Positions 17,316 to 26,273 of a stretch of 64,000 nt of DNA are shown one piece after another. The notes under the pieces are model-generated. The model was given only the letters and a program-made list of their open reading frames with translations, made no database searches and was not told the DNA's origin. Origin of the DNA: Bifidobacterium pullorum subsp. gallinarum (GTDB taxonomy: Bacteria > Actinomycetota > Actinomycetes > Actinomycetales > Bifidobacteriaceae); NCBI RefSeq assembly GCF_000741215.1, contig NZ_JGYX01000002.1, positions 124,001 through 188,000 of the forward strand, given 5' to 3'. Within the stretch, counting starts at the first letter, position 1, and each line of letters starts with the position of its first letter. A program made the translations under genes and the position numbers.

Positions 17316-17389
17316 TGCGCGAGACAGGATTCGAACCTGCGACCTGCTGATCCGTAGTCAGCTGCTCTAATCCGCTGGGCTACTCGCGC
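17316..17389 (-). tRNA. tRNA-Arg(ACG), upstream copy, no encoded CCA
   Basis: Identical over the tRNA body to the copy 26 bp downstream, with the same acceptor stem, anticodon ACG and T-arm. The sequence after the discriminator A is CTC, so CCA must be added by the nucleotidyltransferase. The two genes share one promoter and one terminator and look like a recent tandem duplication. Confidence 0.96.
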
Positions 17390-17415
17390 ATGTTGTCTTT
17401 GCGGCAACTCGAAAT

Positions 17416-17444
17416 AAGTTACACCCATGTACTCCGATATGCAA
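17416..17444 (-). promoter_or_regulatory. Promoter of the tRNA-Arg pair
   Basis: Minus-strand TTGCAT (17439-17444) and TAACTT (17416-17421) are separated by 17 bp and end about 26 bp before the first tRNA base, as expected for a housekeeping sigma promoter. Confidence 0.55.
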
Positions 17445-17446
17445 AT

Positions 17447-17464
17447 CGGCGTGTCGTCACGCCG
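17447..17464 (-). terminator. Short hairpin at the clpX stop codon
   Basis: CGGCGTG and CACGCCG form a perfect 7-bp stem with loop TCGT, overlapping the clpX stop and directly followed on the minus strand by ATTTGCAT, which contains the -35 box of the tRNA promoter. It probably insulates clpX from the tRNA genes. Confidence 0.45.
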
Positions 17465-18791
17465 CCCGCCGCTTCGGGATCTCCTGCGTGGCGGCGCGCA
17501 CCAGCTTCGGTTCGCTCTCGCCGCGCACCGACGCCGCGTCCACCACCACCTGGGTCACATCCTCCATACTCGGCAGCAGGAACATCGTATGCTCCAAGGT
17601 CTTCTCGATAATCGAACGCAGCCCGCGCGCGCCGGTTCCCCGCTGGATCGCCGTCGCCGCGATCTGTTCGACGGCCTTCCGGGTGAACACCAGCTCCACG
17701 CCGTCCACGGCGAACAGCTTGCGGTACTGTTTGGTCAAAGCATTGGCGGGTTGCGTCAGCACATCGGCCAGATCGGTTTCGGTCAGGTCCTTCAGCACGC
17801 TCACCACCGGCAGACGTCCGATGAATTCCGGCAACAGCCCGAACTCAGCCAGGTCGTCGGCCGTGACCTGCCCCAGCAGCTCGTCGGGTGTGGCCTCGTG
17901 CTCGTGCCAGGAGGCGCCGAACCCGCTCTCACGCGTGCCCAGACGCCGCGCCACGATGTCGGTCAGGCCGACGAACGCGCCGCCGCAGATGAACAGGATG
18001 CCCCGCGTATCCAACTGGATGGTCTCCTGTTCGCGGTGCTTGCGCGTGCCCTCCACCGGCACGGAGGCGATGGTGCCCTCCAGGATCTTCAACAACGCCT
18101 GCTGCACGCCCTCGCCGGACACGTCGCGGGTGATGGAGGTGTTCTCCCCCGATTTGCGGGCGATCTTATCGATCTCGTCGATGTACACGATGCCGTGCTG
18201 CGCGCGGCTCACGTCGCCGTCCGCGGCCTGCAGCAGCCGCTGCAGCACGGTCTCCACGTCGTCGCCCACGTAACCGGCCTCGGTCAGCGTGGTCGCGTCG
18301 GTGATGACGAACGGCACGTTCATCACACGGGCCAGCGTCTGCGCCAGATAGGTCTTGCCCACGCCGGTCGGCCCCATCAGCAGGATGTTCGATTTGGCCA
18401 CCTGCACATCCGCCAGCGGGTCGGCGACGCGCCACGCCCGCACCGGGGAGCCATCCTTGCCAGCCCCCAGCTCGTCGGCGGCCTCGCGCAGCTCCATATT
18501 GACGCGCTTGTAATGGTTGTAGACGGCCACGGACAGCGTCCGCTTGGCGTCCTCCTGGCCGACGACGTACCGGTCCAGGTACGCGTTGATCTCCACCGGC
18601 TTCGGCAGCGTCAGCGCGTTGACGTCGGCATCGTGGTGCCGCTCCTCGGAGATGATGTCCACGCATAGCGCGATGCATTCGTCGCAGATCGAGGCACCGG
18701 GGCCGGTGACCAGCTTGCGCACCTGATGCTCGGTCTTGCCGCAGAATGTGCAGCGCGGCACATCCTCGTTGTAGCTCACCACGCGTCCCAT
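17457..18791 (-). CDS. clpX: ATP-dependent Clp protease ATP-binding subunit ClpX
   Basis: AAA+ unfoldase that recognises tagged substrates and feeds them to ClpP. The N-terminal zinc-binding domain has C14, C17, C36 and C39 (CTFC and CDEC). Walker A GPTGVGKT is at 140-147, Walker [10 protein letters not shown] at 201-209, followed by the [14 protein letters not shown] segment, sensor residues and the ClpX C-terminal domain. Length 444 is slightly above the usual ~425, with an insertion after the ATPase core around HEHEATP. The ATG at 18791 follows GGAGGAAC. It lies 105 bp downstream of clpP2 in the conserved clpP1-clpP2-clpX order. Confidence 0.97.
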   Translation of the reverse strand: MGRVVSYNEDVPRCTFCGKTEHQVRKLVTGPGASICDECIALCVDIISEERHHDADVNALTLPKPVEINAYLDRYVVGQEDAKRTLSVAVYNHYKRVNMELREAADELGAGKDGSPVRAWRVADPLADVQVAKSNILLMGPTGVGKTYLAQTLARVMNVPFVITDATTLTEAGYVGDDVETVLQRLLQAADGDVSRAQHGIVYIDEIDKIARKSGENTSITRDVSGEGVQQALLKILEGTIASVPVEGTRKHREQETIQLDTRGILFICGGAFVGLTDIVARRLGTRESGFGASWHEHEATPDELLGQVTADDLAEFGLLPEFIGRLPVVSVLKDLTETDLADVLTQPANALTKQYRKLFAVDGVELVFTRKAVEQIAATAIQRGTGARGLRSIIEKTLEHTMFLLPSMEDVTQVVVDAASVRGESEPKLVRAATQEIPKRRAA

Positions 18792-18896
18792 GCAGTTCCT
18801 CCGTTCCGACGCACCATACAACGGATGCGCCCCCTACCGAGGATACCTGCCGGCTCCTCGGGCGGGGGCGCACTCATGTAAAGGTCATGCGGACAT

Positions 18897-19598
18897 TCAC
18901 GAACGGTGTTCGAGCACCTCGTCCACAATGCCGTATTCCTTGGCCTCGGGGGCGGTCAGGAAGGTGTCGACCTCGATGTCCTTGCGGATGCGTTCGACGT
19001 CCTGGCCGGTGTGCTTGGCCAGTGTGTTCTCCAGCCATTCGCGCATGCGCAGCATCTCGCGGGCCTGGATCTCGATCTCCGTGGCCTTACCGAAGCCCTG
19101 GTCGATGGCCGGCTGGTGGATGAGCACACGCGCGTTCGGCAGAATCAGGCGCTTGCCCTTGGCACCGGCGGCCAGCAGGATGGCGGCGGCCGAGGCGGCC
19201 TGGCCGAGGCAGACGGTCTGCACGTCGGGCTTGATGTACTGCATCGTGTCATAGATGGCGGTCATCGCGGTCATCGAACCGCCCGGCGAGTTGATGTACA
19301 TCATCACGTCACGGTTCGGGTCCTGGCTTTCCAGCACCAGCAGCTGGGCCATGATGTCGTCGGCGGCGGCGTCATCCACCTGCACGCCCATGAAGATGAT
19401 GCGGTCCTCGAACAGGCGGGTGTACGGGTCCTGGCGCTTGTAGCCGTACGGGGTCTTCTCCTCGAACTGCGGCAGGATGTACCGGTCCTGCGGCGCGAAA
19501 CGCGCGTCGCGGACGGAGGACGGCACGAATCCGACCACGCCCCTCGCCCCGGCGAGACGGTCGGCGCGGGCCGCGAACTTCGCTTCTTCACTTGCCAT
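18897..19598 (-). CDS. clpP2: ATP-dependent Clp protease proteolytic subunit ClpP2
   Basis: Serine protease subunit of the mixed ClpP1P2 barrel that actinobacteria use. Catalytic residues are visible: Ser136 in LGQAASAAAI, His161 in VLIHQP, and an Asp in the ERIRKDIEVDTF region. YINSPGG is at 101-107. It is longer (233 residues) than ClpP1 because of a ~40-residue N-terminal extension that may be a propeptide. The gap to clpP1 is only 19 bp, and the order matches other actinobacteria in which both subunits are needed for an active enzyme. Confidence 0.96.
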   Translation of the reverse strand: MASEEAKFAARADRLAGARGVVGFVPSSVRDARFAPQDRYILPQFEEKTPYGYKRQDPYTRLFEDRIIFMGVQVDDAAADDIMAQLLVLESQDPNRDVMMYINSPGGSMTAMTAIYDTMQYIKPDVQTVCLGQAASAAAILLAAGAKGKRLILPNARVLIHQPAIDQGFGKATEIEIQAREMLRMREWLENTLAKHTGQDVERIRKDIEVDTFLTAPEAKEYGIVDEVLEHRS

Positions 19599-19617
19599 TG
19601 CTCGTCTTTTCCCTTCC

Positions 19618-20232
19618 TCAGTCGGCGTTGATGGTGTCCGGCGTGGTCACGATCTTGTCGACGAAACCGTATTCCAACGCCTGCTGCGCGGTGAACCAGT
19701 GGTCGTACTCGTTGTCGCGGTAGATCTCCTCCACCGTGTGACCGGTCTGTTCCGCGGTCAGCTCGGCGAGCGTGCGCTTCATATCCATGATCAGTTCGGC
19801 GTTGATGCGCACGTCGGTGGTGGTGCCGCCGATGCCGCCGGACGGCTGGTGCATCAGCACACGGGCGTGCGAGGTCAGATACCGCTTGCCCTTGGCGCCG
19901 GAGCTCAACAGGAACTGGCCCATCGAGGCGCACATGCCCAGACCCACGGTGGCCACATCGGGCTCGATCAGCTGCATCGTGTCATAGATGGCCATGCCGG
20001 CGGTGATCGAGCCGCCCGGCGAGTTGATGTACAGCCAGATGTCCTTCTTCGGATCCTCGGCGGCCAGCATCAGCATCTGGGCGCAGATGCGGTTGGCCAT
20101 GTCGTCCTTGACCTCCTCACCCATCCAGATGATGCGGTCCTTGAGCAGACGGTTGAAGATCGGGTCGACGGGCCCGGCAGGCACGTCCTCGCCGGCCATG
20201 ACCGGCGATGTTGCAAGCAGATTGCTCACCAT
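19618..20232 (-). CDS. clpP1: ATP-dependent Clp protease proteolytic subunit ClpP1
   Basis: Partner subunit of ClpP2. It shows YINSPGGS at 68-75, the nucleophile Ser103 in GMCASMGQ (a Cys replaces the more usual Gln or Ala just before ASM), His128 in VLMHQP and an Asp in EIYRDNEYD. The 204 residues match the family. The ATG at 20232 follows GAAGGAGAC, and the longer upstream frame has no site. It is the first gene of the clpP1-clpP2-clpX set. Actinobacterial clpP operons are commonly activated by ClgR, but I could not recognise a convincing ClgR box. Confidence 0.96.
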   Translation of the reverse strand: MVSNLLATSPVMAGEDVPAGPVDPIFNRLLKDRIIWMGEEVKDDMANRICAQMLMLAAEDPKKDIWLYINSPGGSITAGMAIYDTMQLIEPDVATVGLGMCASMGQFLLSSGAKGKRYLTSHARVLMHQPSGGIGGTTTDVRINAELIMDMKRTLAELTAEQTGHTVEEIYRDNEYDHWFTAQQALEYGFVDKIVTTPDTINAD

Positions 20233-20349
20233 GTCTCCTTCACAATTAGTCGTGATGTTCTTCAGCCTACCGCCTCGAATCGACGGCCCGCGGCTTTTGC
20301 GCGGAACGCATAGCGCGCCGCCGCGGCGCCCGGTAACCGGCACGCGATG

Positions 20350-21627
20350 TCAGGCGTGCACGGCCGGCTTCGGACCGGCGGCACCGGCGCGATCGAGTCG
20401 CGCGCCGAGCCATTGGGCGCACACCGTGCTGGCCGCCACCGCCAGGCACACCGGCACGAACAGATTCAGCGGCGCATCGGTCAGCTCCATGACCAGGCAC
20501 ATGGCCATCAACGGCGCCTGCTGCGAGGCGGACAGCAGCGCACAGGCGCCGATCAGCGCGTAGACGCCGATCGAATTGGTGCCGAAGCCCTGCAACCAGA
20601 GGATCCCCAGCACCGCGCCCAACGTGGCGCCCAACGCGATGCCCGGGGTCAGCACGCCTCCGGAGGCGCCCGAGCGAATCGTCAGCAGCGTCATGACGCC
20701 CTTGACCACGCAGGATACCAGCAGCACGCCGATCAGCGCCCAATCGCAGTCGCCGCCGAACCCCATCTGCGCCGTGGCCCGGCCGTTGCCCATCACCTGC
20801 GGCACCCAGATGGCCACCACGCCGGTTATCACACCCGCCAGCGGCAGTTGCCAGAGTATCGCGTTGCCCGTGGCGTGGTGCCGCTCGGCCCAGGACGAGC
20901 CGAATCGGAACACCGCGCCCGCAACGCCGCACACCAGGCCCGCGACCAGCGCGAACCCCATCAGGTCGGGCGTGAACAGCCCGCTGGGCTCGCCCATGTC
21001 ATAGAACGTGTGCGTGCCCTTGATCAGCGTGCCCACCCATGCCGCCACGGTGGAGCAGGCGAACGCATAGGCCACGGTCCGCAGCGTCACGTCGGCCAGC
21101 AGGATCTCCACGGCGAAGAACGCACCGGCCAACGGCGCGTTGTACACGCCGGCCAGACCCGCGCCGGCTGCGACCGCCACAATCGTGCGGGTGTCGGCGG
21201 CGTTGAGCTTCAGCCAACCCGAGGCGCGTTGGCCGGCCAGCGCGCCGAACTCGCGCGGCGCCACCTCGCGCCCGATCGACATGCCACAGCCGACAATCAG
21301 GATCTGCAGCAGCACATGCACGATGGTCTGCCACCACGGCATCCCCTCGCCCGCCACCGCCTTGGTCACCGAGGGCACCTTGGCGCTGCGGGTGCGCAGC
21401 AGCCACCAGATCACCGCGGCGAGGGTCGCGCCGACAATCACTGACAGCGCGCGGCGCCACGACGGCGTGGCGAACGGTCCGGGCTGTTCGGGACTCTCCA
21501 CGAAGCCCAGCGCCACATGTTCGATGCCGTACAACATCAACGTCAGCAGACCGGCCGCAACGCCGATGACCACGCCCAGCCCCAGTACCGCCGCGATCAT
21601 CGCCACCGCACGTCGACGTTCACTCAT
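20350..21627 (-). CDS. ClC-family chloride channel/transporter
   Basis: Polytopic membrane protein of the voltage-gated chloride channel (ClC) family, with ten or more hydrophobic segments over 425 residues. The gating-glutamate motif appears as GREVAP at 119-124 (canonical GREGP), followed by the GAGAGLAGVYNAPLAGAFFAVEIL segment typical of helices G-H. The GSGIP-type chloride-binding motif of helix D is not recognisable, as in many short bacterial members. Whether it is a Cl-/H+ antiporter or a channel for another anion cannot be judged. The start at 21627 follows GGAGGGAG. It is upstream of clpP1 by 117 bp on the same strand but has no evident functional link. Confidence 0.88.
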   Translation of the reverse strand: MSERRRAVAMIAAVLGLGVVIGVAAGLLTLMLYGIEHVALGFVESPEQPGPFATPSWRRALSVIVGATLAAVIWWLLRTRSAKVPSVTKAVAGEGMPWWQTIVHVLLQILIVGCGMSIGREVAPREFGALAGQRASGWLKLNAADTRTIVAVAAGAGLAGVYNAPLAGAFFAVEILLADVTLRTVAYAFACSTVAAWVGTLIKGTHTFYDMGEPSGLFTPDLMGFALVAGLVCGVAGAVFRFGSSWAERHHATGNAILWQLPLAGVITGVVAIWVPQVMGNGRATAQMGFGGDCDWALIGVLLVSCVVKGVMTLLTIRSGASGGVLTPGIALGATLGAVLGILWLQGFGTNSIGVYALIGACALLSASQQAPLMAMCLVMELTDAPLNLFVPVCLAVAASTVCAQWLGARLDRAGAAGPKPAVHA

Positions 21628-21649
21628 CGCACACTCCCTCCGCCCCAAC

Positions 21650-21692
21650 GATTGTGGGCTGGAACCGGCGCAACCGGTTCCAGCCCACAATC
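21650..21692 (-). terminator. 19-bp hairpin downstream of tig
   Basis: Arms 21650-21668 and 21674-21692 pair perfectly with a 5-nt loop, 38 bp after the tig stop and 23 bp before the ClC start. A strong terminator by stem, without a long T-run. Confidence 0.65.
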
Positions 21693-21729
21693 ATCGTTAT
21701 TCAGACCCTTGCCACGGCAAGGTCACAAC

Positions 21730-23100
21730 TCACTCGGCGTCCTCGGCCTGGGCGAGCTCGTCGGCCACGGCGGCAGCGGCGGAGGCGGCCTCAACGGACT
21801 CGGCCTCCTCGTCCTCAGCCACGTCACCGAGGAAGGAGCTCAGATCGAGCACCTCGCCCTCGCACTTGAAGGTCACGGCACGCATACCGGCCAGCAGACC
21901 CTTCGAACGGCCGACCTCCTCCACGGCGGAACCCAGCTGGCCGTTGCGGATGATCGCGTTGATGAACGCCGACGGATCCATGCCGTACTGCTGGGCGATG
22001 GAGGCCAGGAAGTTGGTCACATCCATCTGGGAGACCTTGACGTCCATCTTCTCGGCCAGGGCATCGAGCACCATCTGGTCGCGCAGCTCGTTCTCGGCGG
22101 CCTCCTCGGCCTCGGCCTTCTGCTCCTTGGTGGCCTGCTCCGGATCCGGGGTCATGCCCTTCAGGTGCTGCTCGGCGGCCTCGGCCTTGACGCCCTTCGG
22201 CACCGGGATCTCCAGGCCTTCCTTGAGCTTGGCGATGAACGCGTCACGGGCCTCGGTGGCCTGGCGGCCTTCGGCGTCACGCTCGCAGGCCTTGCGGATA
22301 TCGGCCTTCAACTCGTCGAGGGTGTCGAACTCGGAGGCCTCCTGGGCGAAGTCGTCGTCCAGCTCCGGCAGCTCCTCGGCCTTGACCGAGTTGACCTTGA
22401 CCTTGATCTGGGCCTTCTCACCCTCGTGCTCGCCGGCTTCCAGCGTGCCCTCGAAGGTGGTCTCCTCGCCGGCGGACAGGCCGTCCAGGGCCTCATCCAG
22501 GCCGTCGAGCATGGTGTTGGAGCCGAGCTCGTAGCTCACGCCCTCCTGGGAGTCGACGGTCTCGCCGTCGATTTCGGCCACGAGGTCGATGTTCGCGTAG
22601 TCGCCCTTGGCAGCCGGACGATCCACACCCACCAGGGTGCCGAAACGCTGGCGCAGGTTCTCCAGGCGGCGGTTCACGTCCTCATCGGTGATCTCGGCCT
22701 TCGGCACGTCGATCTCCATGCCGTCGAGCTCCGGGAGCTCGATGTCCGGACGGCGCTCCACGGTGGCGACGAATTTGAGCTTGGTCTCGTCCTTGGCCGA
22801 CGTGGGGACTTCCTGCACGTCGATCTCCGGCTGGGCCATCGGACGGATCTTCTTCTCCTCGAGCGCCTTGGAATACAGCTCCGGCACACCGTTGTTCACG
22901 GCCTCGCCGGCAACGGCGGCGAAACCGATGCGCTGGTCGATAATCTTGCCCGGGACATGGCCCTTACGGAAGCCGGGCACGGTGACCTGCTTGGCGATCT
23001 CCTTGCGGGCGGCATCCAGATACGGGTTGAACTCCTCGGGATCGACGGTGATGGTGAGCTTCACCTTGGTGGGCTCGAGGTTCCTGACGCTGATTTTCAC
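21730..23100 (-). CDS. tig: Trigger factor
   Basis: Ribosome-bound chaperone and prolyl isomerase that shields nascent chains. The ribosome-docking loop GFRKGHVPGK is at 43-52. The FKBP-type domain spans about 160-245 (ANIDLVAEIDGE, ETTFEGTLEAGEH). The helical chaperone arm follows. A 25-residue acidic/Ala-rich tail (AEDEEAESVEAASAAAAV) extends the protein to 456 residues. Translation begins at a GTG (23100) with AGGAGCG seven bases ahead. The gene stands alone between the hairpin at 21650-21692 and RNase D upstream. Confidence 0.96.
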   Translation of the reverse strand: MKISVRNLEPTKVKLTITVDPEEFNPYLDAARKEIAKQVTVPGFRKGHVPGKIIDQRIGFAAVAGEAVNNGVPELYSKALEEKKIRPMAQPEIDVQEVPTSAKDETKLKFVATVERRPDIELPELDGMEIDVPKAEITDEDVNRRLENLRQRFGTLVGVDRPAAKGDYANIDLVAEIDGETVDSQEGVSYELGSNTMLDGLDEALDGLSAGEETTFEGTLEAGEHEGEKAQIKVKVNSVKAEELPELDDDFAQEASEFDTLDELKADIRKACERDAEGRQATEARDAFIAKLKEGLEIPVPKGVKAEAAEQHLKGMTPDPEQATKEQKAEAEEAAENELRDQMVLDALAEKMDVKVSQMDVTNFLASIAQQYGMDPSAFINAIIRNGQLGSAVEEVGRSKGLLAGMRAVTFKCEGEVLDLSSFLGDVAEDEEAESVEAASAAAAVADELAQAEDAE

Positions 23101-23153
23101 GCTTGCGCTCCTGTGAAATATTCGTATTCGTTATTCCTGCCGTTAGGCAACCG

Positions 23154-24437
23154 TTACATGATAGCGCGACTCACGGACGCTGCGATCAGCGACACCTGCC
23201 ACGGGCGGGCGCCCTGCTGCGTCAGGAATTCGGCGACGTCGCGGCCGCCTGGGTCATCGGTCCAGCACAGGTTGCGGATGATCTGCGGCTTGACAATCAT
23301 CTCCGCGGGGGTCCTGGTGTCCTCGGCGATCTGGTTGATCACATGACGTACGGCCTGCAACCGCTCATACCGTTCGGGATGCCTGATGGACCAGACCTTC
23401 ATCGATCGGGGGGCGTTGGCCTGGGAGTCGGCGGGCGCCGGCGGCATGGACGGCCACTGGTCGGCGGGCAGCGCCAGCGCCTGCTGGATCACGGTCTTCC
23501 AGACATTCGGCTTGACGGCCCGCTGGATCGGCGCGTAGCGTTCGAACATCTTGTCCTGCTCTCCGCCGGTATGCATGCGCACCCGCTCGTTCAGGGAACG
23601 GATCAGCCGGAACTCCCTGGCATTGCGGGGTTTCCTCTGCGCCGCCTCGATGATCGCCGCGTCGGACAGCAACAGACCCGGCGCGATGTCGTACCGCCGC
23701 GCCAGACAGTCGCGTTCCTCCCACAACGCCTTCGCCACGGCCAACCCCCGACGGTCGCGGCTCAACGTGGTGATGCGCGAGATCCGCATCCACGGCACCG
23801 GATGCCCGGCACGCGGCCGCACCCCCTCACGGAGCGTGTACGCGAACTCCTGACGGGCCCATTCGTCCTTGCCGTGCCGTTTCAGCTCCTCAAGCAGCAG
23901 CCGTTCGAGCTCGATGAGCAGTTCCACATCCAACGCCGCGTAATTGCGCCAGTCGCGGGGCAGCGGCCGGTACGACCAGTCGGCCGCCGAATGCTCCTTG
24001 GCCAGCGTGATGCCCAGGTAATGCTCGGTGACCGCGGCCAGGCCGAAGCGGTGCAGTCCCAGCAGGCGCGCGGCGATCTCAGTGTCAAACAACGCCTGCG
24101 GCTTCAGACCGATCTGCGCGAATCCCGGCAGATCCTGGACGGCGTCGTGGATGATCCACGTCGCTTCCCCCACGGCGTCGTTGAACTCGTTCCAATCGAC
24201 CCCCGTCTGCGTCAGCGCCACCGGGTCCAGCAGACCGATGCCAGCCCCTTCGCGTTTGAACTGGATCAGCCAGTCCTCATGCCCGTACCGGAAGCCCGAC
24301 GCGCGCTCGGCGTCGGCCGCCAGCGGACCCGAGGCCTCACGCAGCCGGCTGCAGTACCGTCGGTATCCGGACGGGGTGTCGATGATGTCGGGAACGCCGT
24401 CTCGCGGTTCGGCCTGCAACCTCGGTTCCCTATCCAA
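23154..24437 (-). CDS. Ribonuclease D (3'-5' exonuclease with HRDC domain)
   Basis: DEDD-family 3'-5' exoribonuclease of the actinobacterial RNase D group, acting in tRNA/structured-RNA 3' processing. The first acidic motif is in LAADAERASGF (D42, E44), the second in WIIHDAVQDLPGF, and the third in the YAALDVELL segment. The HRDC domain occupies about 215-300. The C-terminal 120 residues follow the actinobacterial pattern. The start is a TTG at 24437 with GAAGGA nine bases upstream. It comes directly after the TGA of the DUF3000 gene and in the same reading frame, so the two proteins are separated only by one stop codon. No earlier start exists. Confidence 0.9.
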   Translation of the reverse strand: MDREPRLQAEPRDGVPDIIDTPSGYRRYCSRLREASGPLAADAERASGFRYGHEDWLIQFKREGAGIGLLDPVALTQTGVDWNEFNDAVGEATWIIHDAVQDLPGFAQIGLKPQALFDTEIAARLLGLHRFGLAAVTEHYLGITLAKEHSAADWSYRPLPRDWRNYAALDVELLIELERLLLEELKRHGKDEWARQEFAYTLREGVRPRAGHPVPWMRISRITTLSRDRRGLAVAKALWEERDCLARRYDIAPGLLLSDAAIIEAAQRKPRNAREFRLIRSLNERVRMHTGGEQDKMFERYAPIQRAVKPNVWKTVIQQALALPADQWPSMPPAPADSQANAPRSMKVWSIRHPERYERLQAVRHVINQIAEDTRTPAEMIVKPQIIRNLCWTDDPGGRDVAEFLTQQGARPWQVSLIAASVSRAIM

Positions 24438-25034
24438 TCACGGTCCTTCGCCATCGTCCACCGATGCGCGCAGGAACTGCGCCCACACCGACACCTGTGC
24501 GCCGGCATCCGCGCCTTCCGGCGACACCGACGGCGTCCATGATACGCGCATCTCGCACCCGGCGTGTGGCTCGGACTCCATATCGCCGAACGACGTGTTC
24601 CGCGTCACCGTCACCGTGCCCCGGACGCCCTCCGGATCGACGGCGTCCAACGCGTCGAGCATATCCTCCCAATACATCGACGGCGTCAGGCAGTCGCGCT
24701 CGTTCTCGTCCAACGGCAGCCGGGCGAACGCCACGCATCGCCATTGCGAGATCCAACCGCGGCGGCCCTGCGCCGCATACAGCACCATGATCCAGCCGGT
24801 CGCCGTGCGGGATGGGGGTTCGTCGGACGAATCGTATTCCAGTTCCACGCCGATGCCGAAGTCGGCCAACGTGGACGGCACCGGAATCTCCCGATACCGC
24901 ATGCCCGCCATATGGGGCATCGCACGCACGGTCTGGACGGCGTGCCACACCACGTCGGGCACGCCTTCGGGGCGCGGCACTCCCCCACGTCCGTCCTCGG
25001 ACGGCGACGCCGGGAATGCATAAATGTCCGCCAT
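24438..25034 (-). CDS. DUF3000 domain-containing protein
   Basis: Actinobacterial protein of unknown function that typically lies next to RNase D, as here. The 198-residue sequence has the family segments VVWHAVQTVRAM, RTATGWIMVLYAAQGRRGW and WISQWRCVAFARLPL. There is no signal peptide or membrane segment. The gene ends with TGA immediately followed by the in-frame TTG start of RNase D. The conserved adjacency suggests a link to RNA processing, which is inference only. Confidence 0.85.
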   Translation of the reverse strand: MADIYAFPASPSEDGRGGVPRPEGVPDVVWHAVQTVRAMPHMAGMRYREIPVPSTLADFGIGVELEYDSSDEPPSRTATGWIMVLYAAQGRRGWISQWRCVAFARLPLDENERDCLTPSMYWEDMLDALDAVDPEGVRGTVTVTRNTSFGDMESEPHAGCEMRVSWTPSVSPEGADAGAQVSVWAQFLRASVDDGEGP

Positions 25035-25110
25035 GATTCAAGGCTACGGGCTCATCGCCGGATTCGTGGTATCACCACGCGCACGGATGCCGGCGGTTCA
25101 CTGGATTCGG

Positions 25111-25992
25111 TCAGTACACCACGAAGCCGTGGGACTCGAACTGCTCCTTGACCCGCGTCTTGAGCTTGGCCGAGGGGCCCTTGGCGTCCTCCAGCGGGTA
25201 CGGGATGCGCAGCTCATGCCACTTGGGCCGGCCGAGCTGGTGGAATCCGAGCACGTCGATATGCTCGATGGCCTCGCCGAAGGTGTCGCAGATCCTGGCT
25301 ACGTTCTCCACGTTCTCCTCGGAGTCGGTCAGGCCGGGCACCAGCACGAAGCGTACCCAGATCTTCTTGCCGGCCCTGGCCAGACGCTGCCCGAACTCGA
25401 TGGTCGGCGCGAGCAGGCCGCCGGTGACCTTGCGGTAGGTCTCCTCGTCGCCGGATTTGACGTCGATCAGGCACAGGTCGATGTCCTCGATCATCTCGTC
25501 GGTGTAGTTGCGGTTGAGGAAGCCGGAGGTGTCCAGGCAGGTGTGCACGCCCATCTCCTTGGCCGCGCGGAACACGCGGGAGACGAAGGCCGGCTGCATC
25601 ATCGACTCGCCGCCGGAGAACGTGATGCCGCCGCCGGTGGCCTTGAACAAATCGGCGTAGCGTTCGACCTTCCTGATCATGGCCTCCAGGTACACGGGCT
25701 GGCCGTCGCGCATCTTCCAGGTGTCGGGGTTCTGGCAGTACTGGCAGCGCAGCGGGCAGCCGCTCATGAACACGGTCATGCGGGTGCCGGGACCGTCCAC
25801 GGAGGTGTTGATGTCCCACGAGTGCACGAAGCCGATATCGCCGGTGCGCAGCGCTTCGATGCGGTCGCGGCGGTCCAGGCCGATCGGCGATTCGAAGCCC
25901 GACAGGCCGCCCATCAGCGTCTGGCTGGCATACTGCTTGGAACGCTTCAGCATATGCCGGGTAGTGGTGCGGAACTCGGTGGTTTCAGACAT
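25111..25992 (-). CDS. pflA: Pyruvate formate-lyase activating enzyme
   Basis: Radical-SAM enzyme that installs the glycyl radical on pyruvate formate-lyase. The cluster motif CPLRCQYC supplies C79, C83 and C86. TFSGGESMMQPAFVSRVF and LDTSGF are the usual SAM- and substrate-binding segments, and FVLVPGLTD is typical near the C-terminus. Length 293 is normal for this group with its N-terminal extension. The ATG at 25992 follows AAGGAGGACGAGG, far better than any upstream codon of the longer frame. It lies 281 bp downstream of pflB on the same strand, with the pflB terminator between, so it may have its own promoter. Confidence 0.95.
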   Translation of the reverse strand: MSETTEFRTTTRHMLKRSKQYASQTLMGGLSGFESPIGLDRRDRIEALRTGDIGFVHSWDINTSVDGPGTRMTVFMSGCPLRCQYCQNPDTWKMRDGQPVYLEAMIRKVERYADLFKATGGGITFSGGESMMQPAFVSRVFRAAKEMGVHTCLDTSGFLNRNYTDEMIEDIDLCLIDVKSGDEETYRKVTGGLLAPTIEFGQRLARAGKKIWVRFVLVPGLTDSEENVENVARICDTFGEAIEHIDVLGFHQLGRPKWHELRIPYPLEDAKGPSAKLKTRVKEQFESHGFVVY

Positions 25993-26204
25993 CCTCGTCC
26001 TCCTTCTGCCGCGTGGCGTGGCGCACGCATTCGACTGTACTGATTGCCATCGTAGGGCCTGGCCCCCACGGACACGCGGTTTTCCGCTGTGAGGTGCGTC
26101 ACGTGTCTTCGGTTCCCTCCCGCGGCACCACACGCCACGTCCCCGCATACGCCACATCCCACGTACGACACTTCCTCACTGAAAGCGAGCCGGCACGGGA
26201 TACG

Positions 26205-26236
26205 AAAAGGCGGGGCCCTCCGAAGAAGACCCCGCC
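26205..26236 (-). terminator. Intrinsic terminator of pflB
   Basis: On the minus strand GGCGGGG (26230-26236 side) pairs with CCCCGCC (26209-26215 side), followed by TTTT (26205-26208), 38 bp after the pflB stop. Confidence 0.7.
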
Positions 26237-26273
26237 GGACCGTTCAGCCGTTCACACGGTGCAGGTCATCGAC

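Noticed and set aside
17213-17389. tRNA pair as attL/attR of an integrated element
   Set aside because: Only 26 bp lie between the two copies and no integrase or phage gene is near; tandem duplication is simpler.
20233-20349. ClgR box before clpP1
   Set aside because: I looked for the usual CGC-N5-GCG type dyad but found no convincing match in this short gap.
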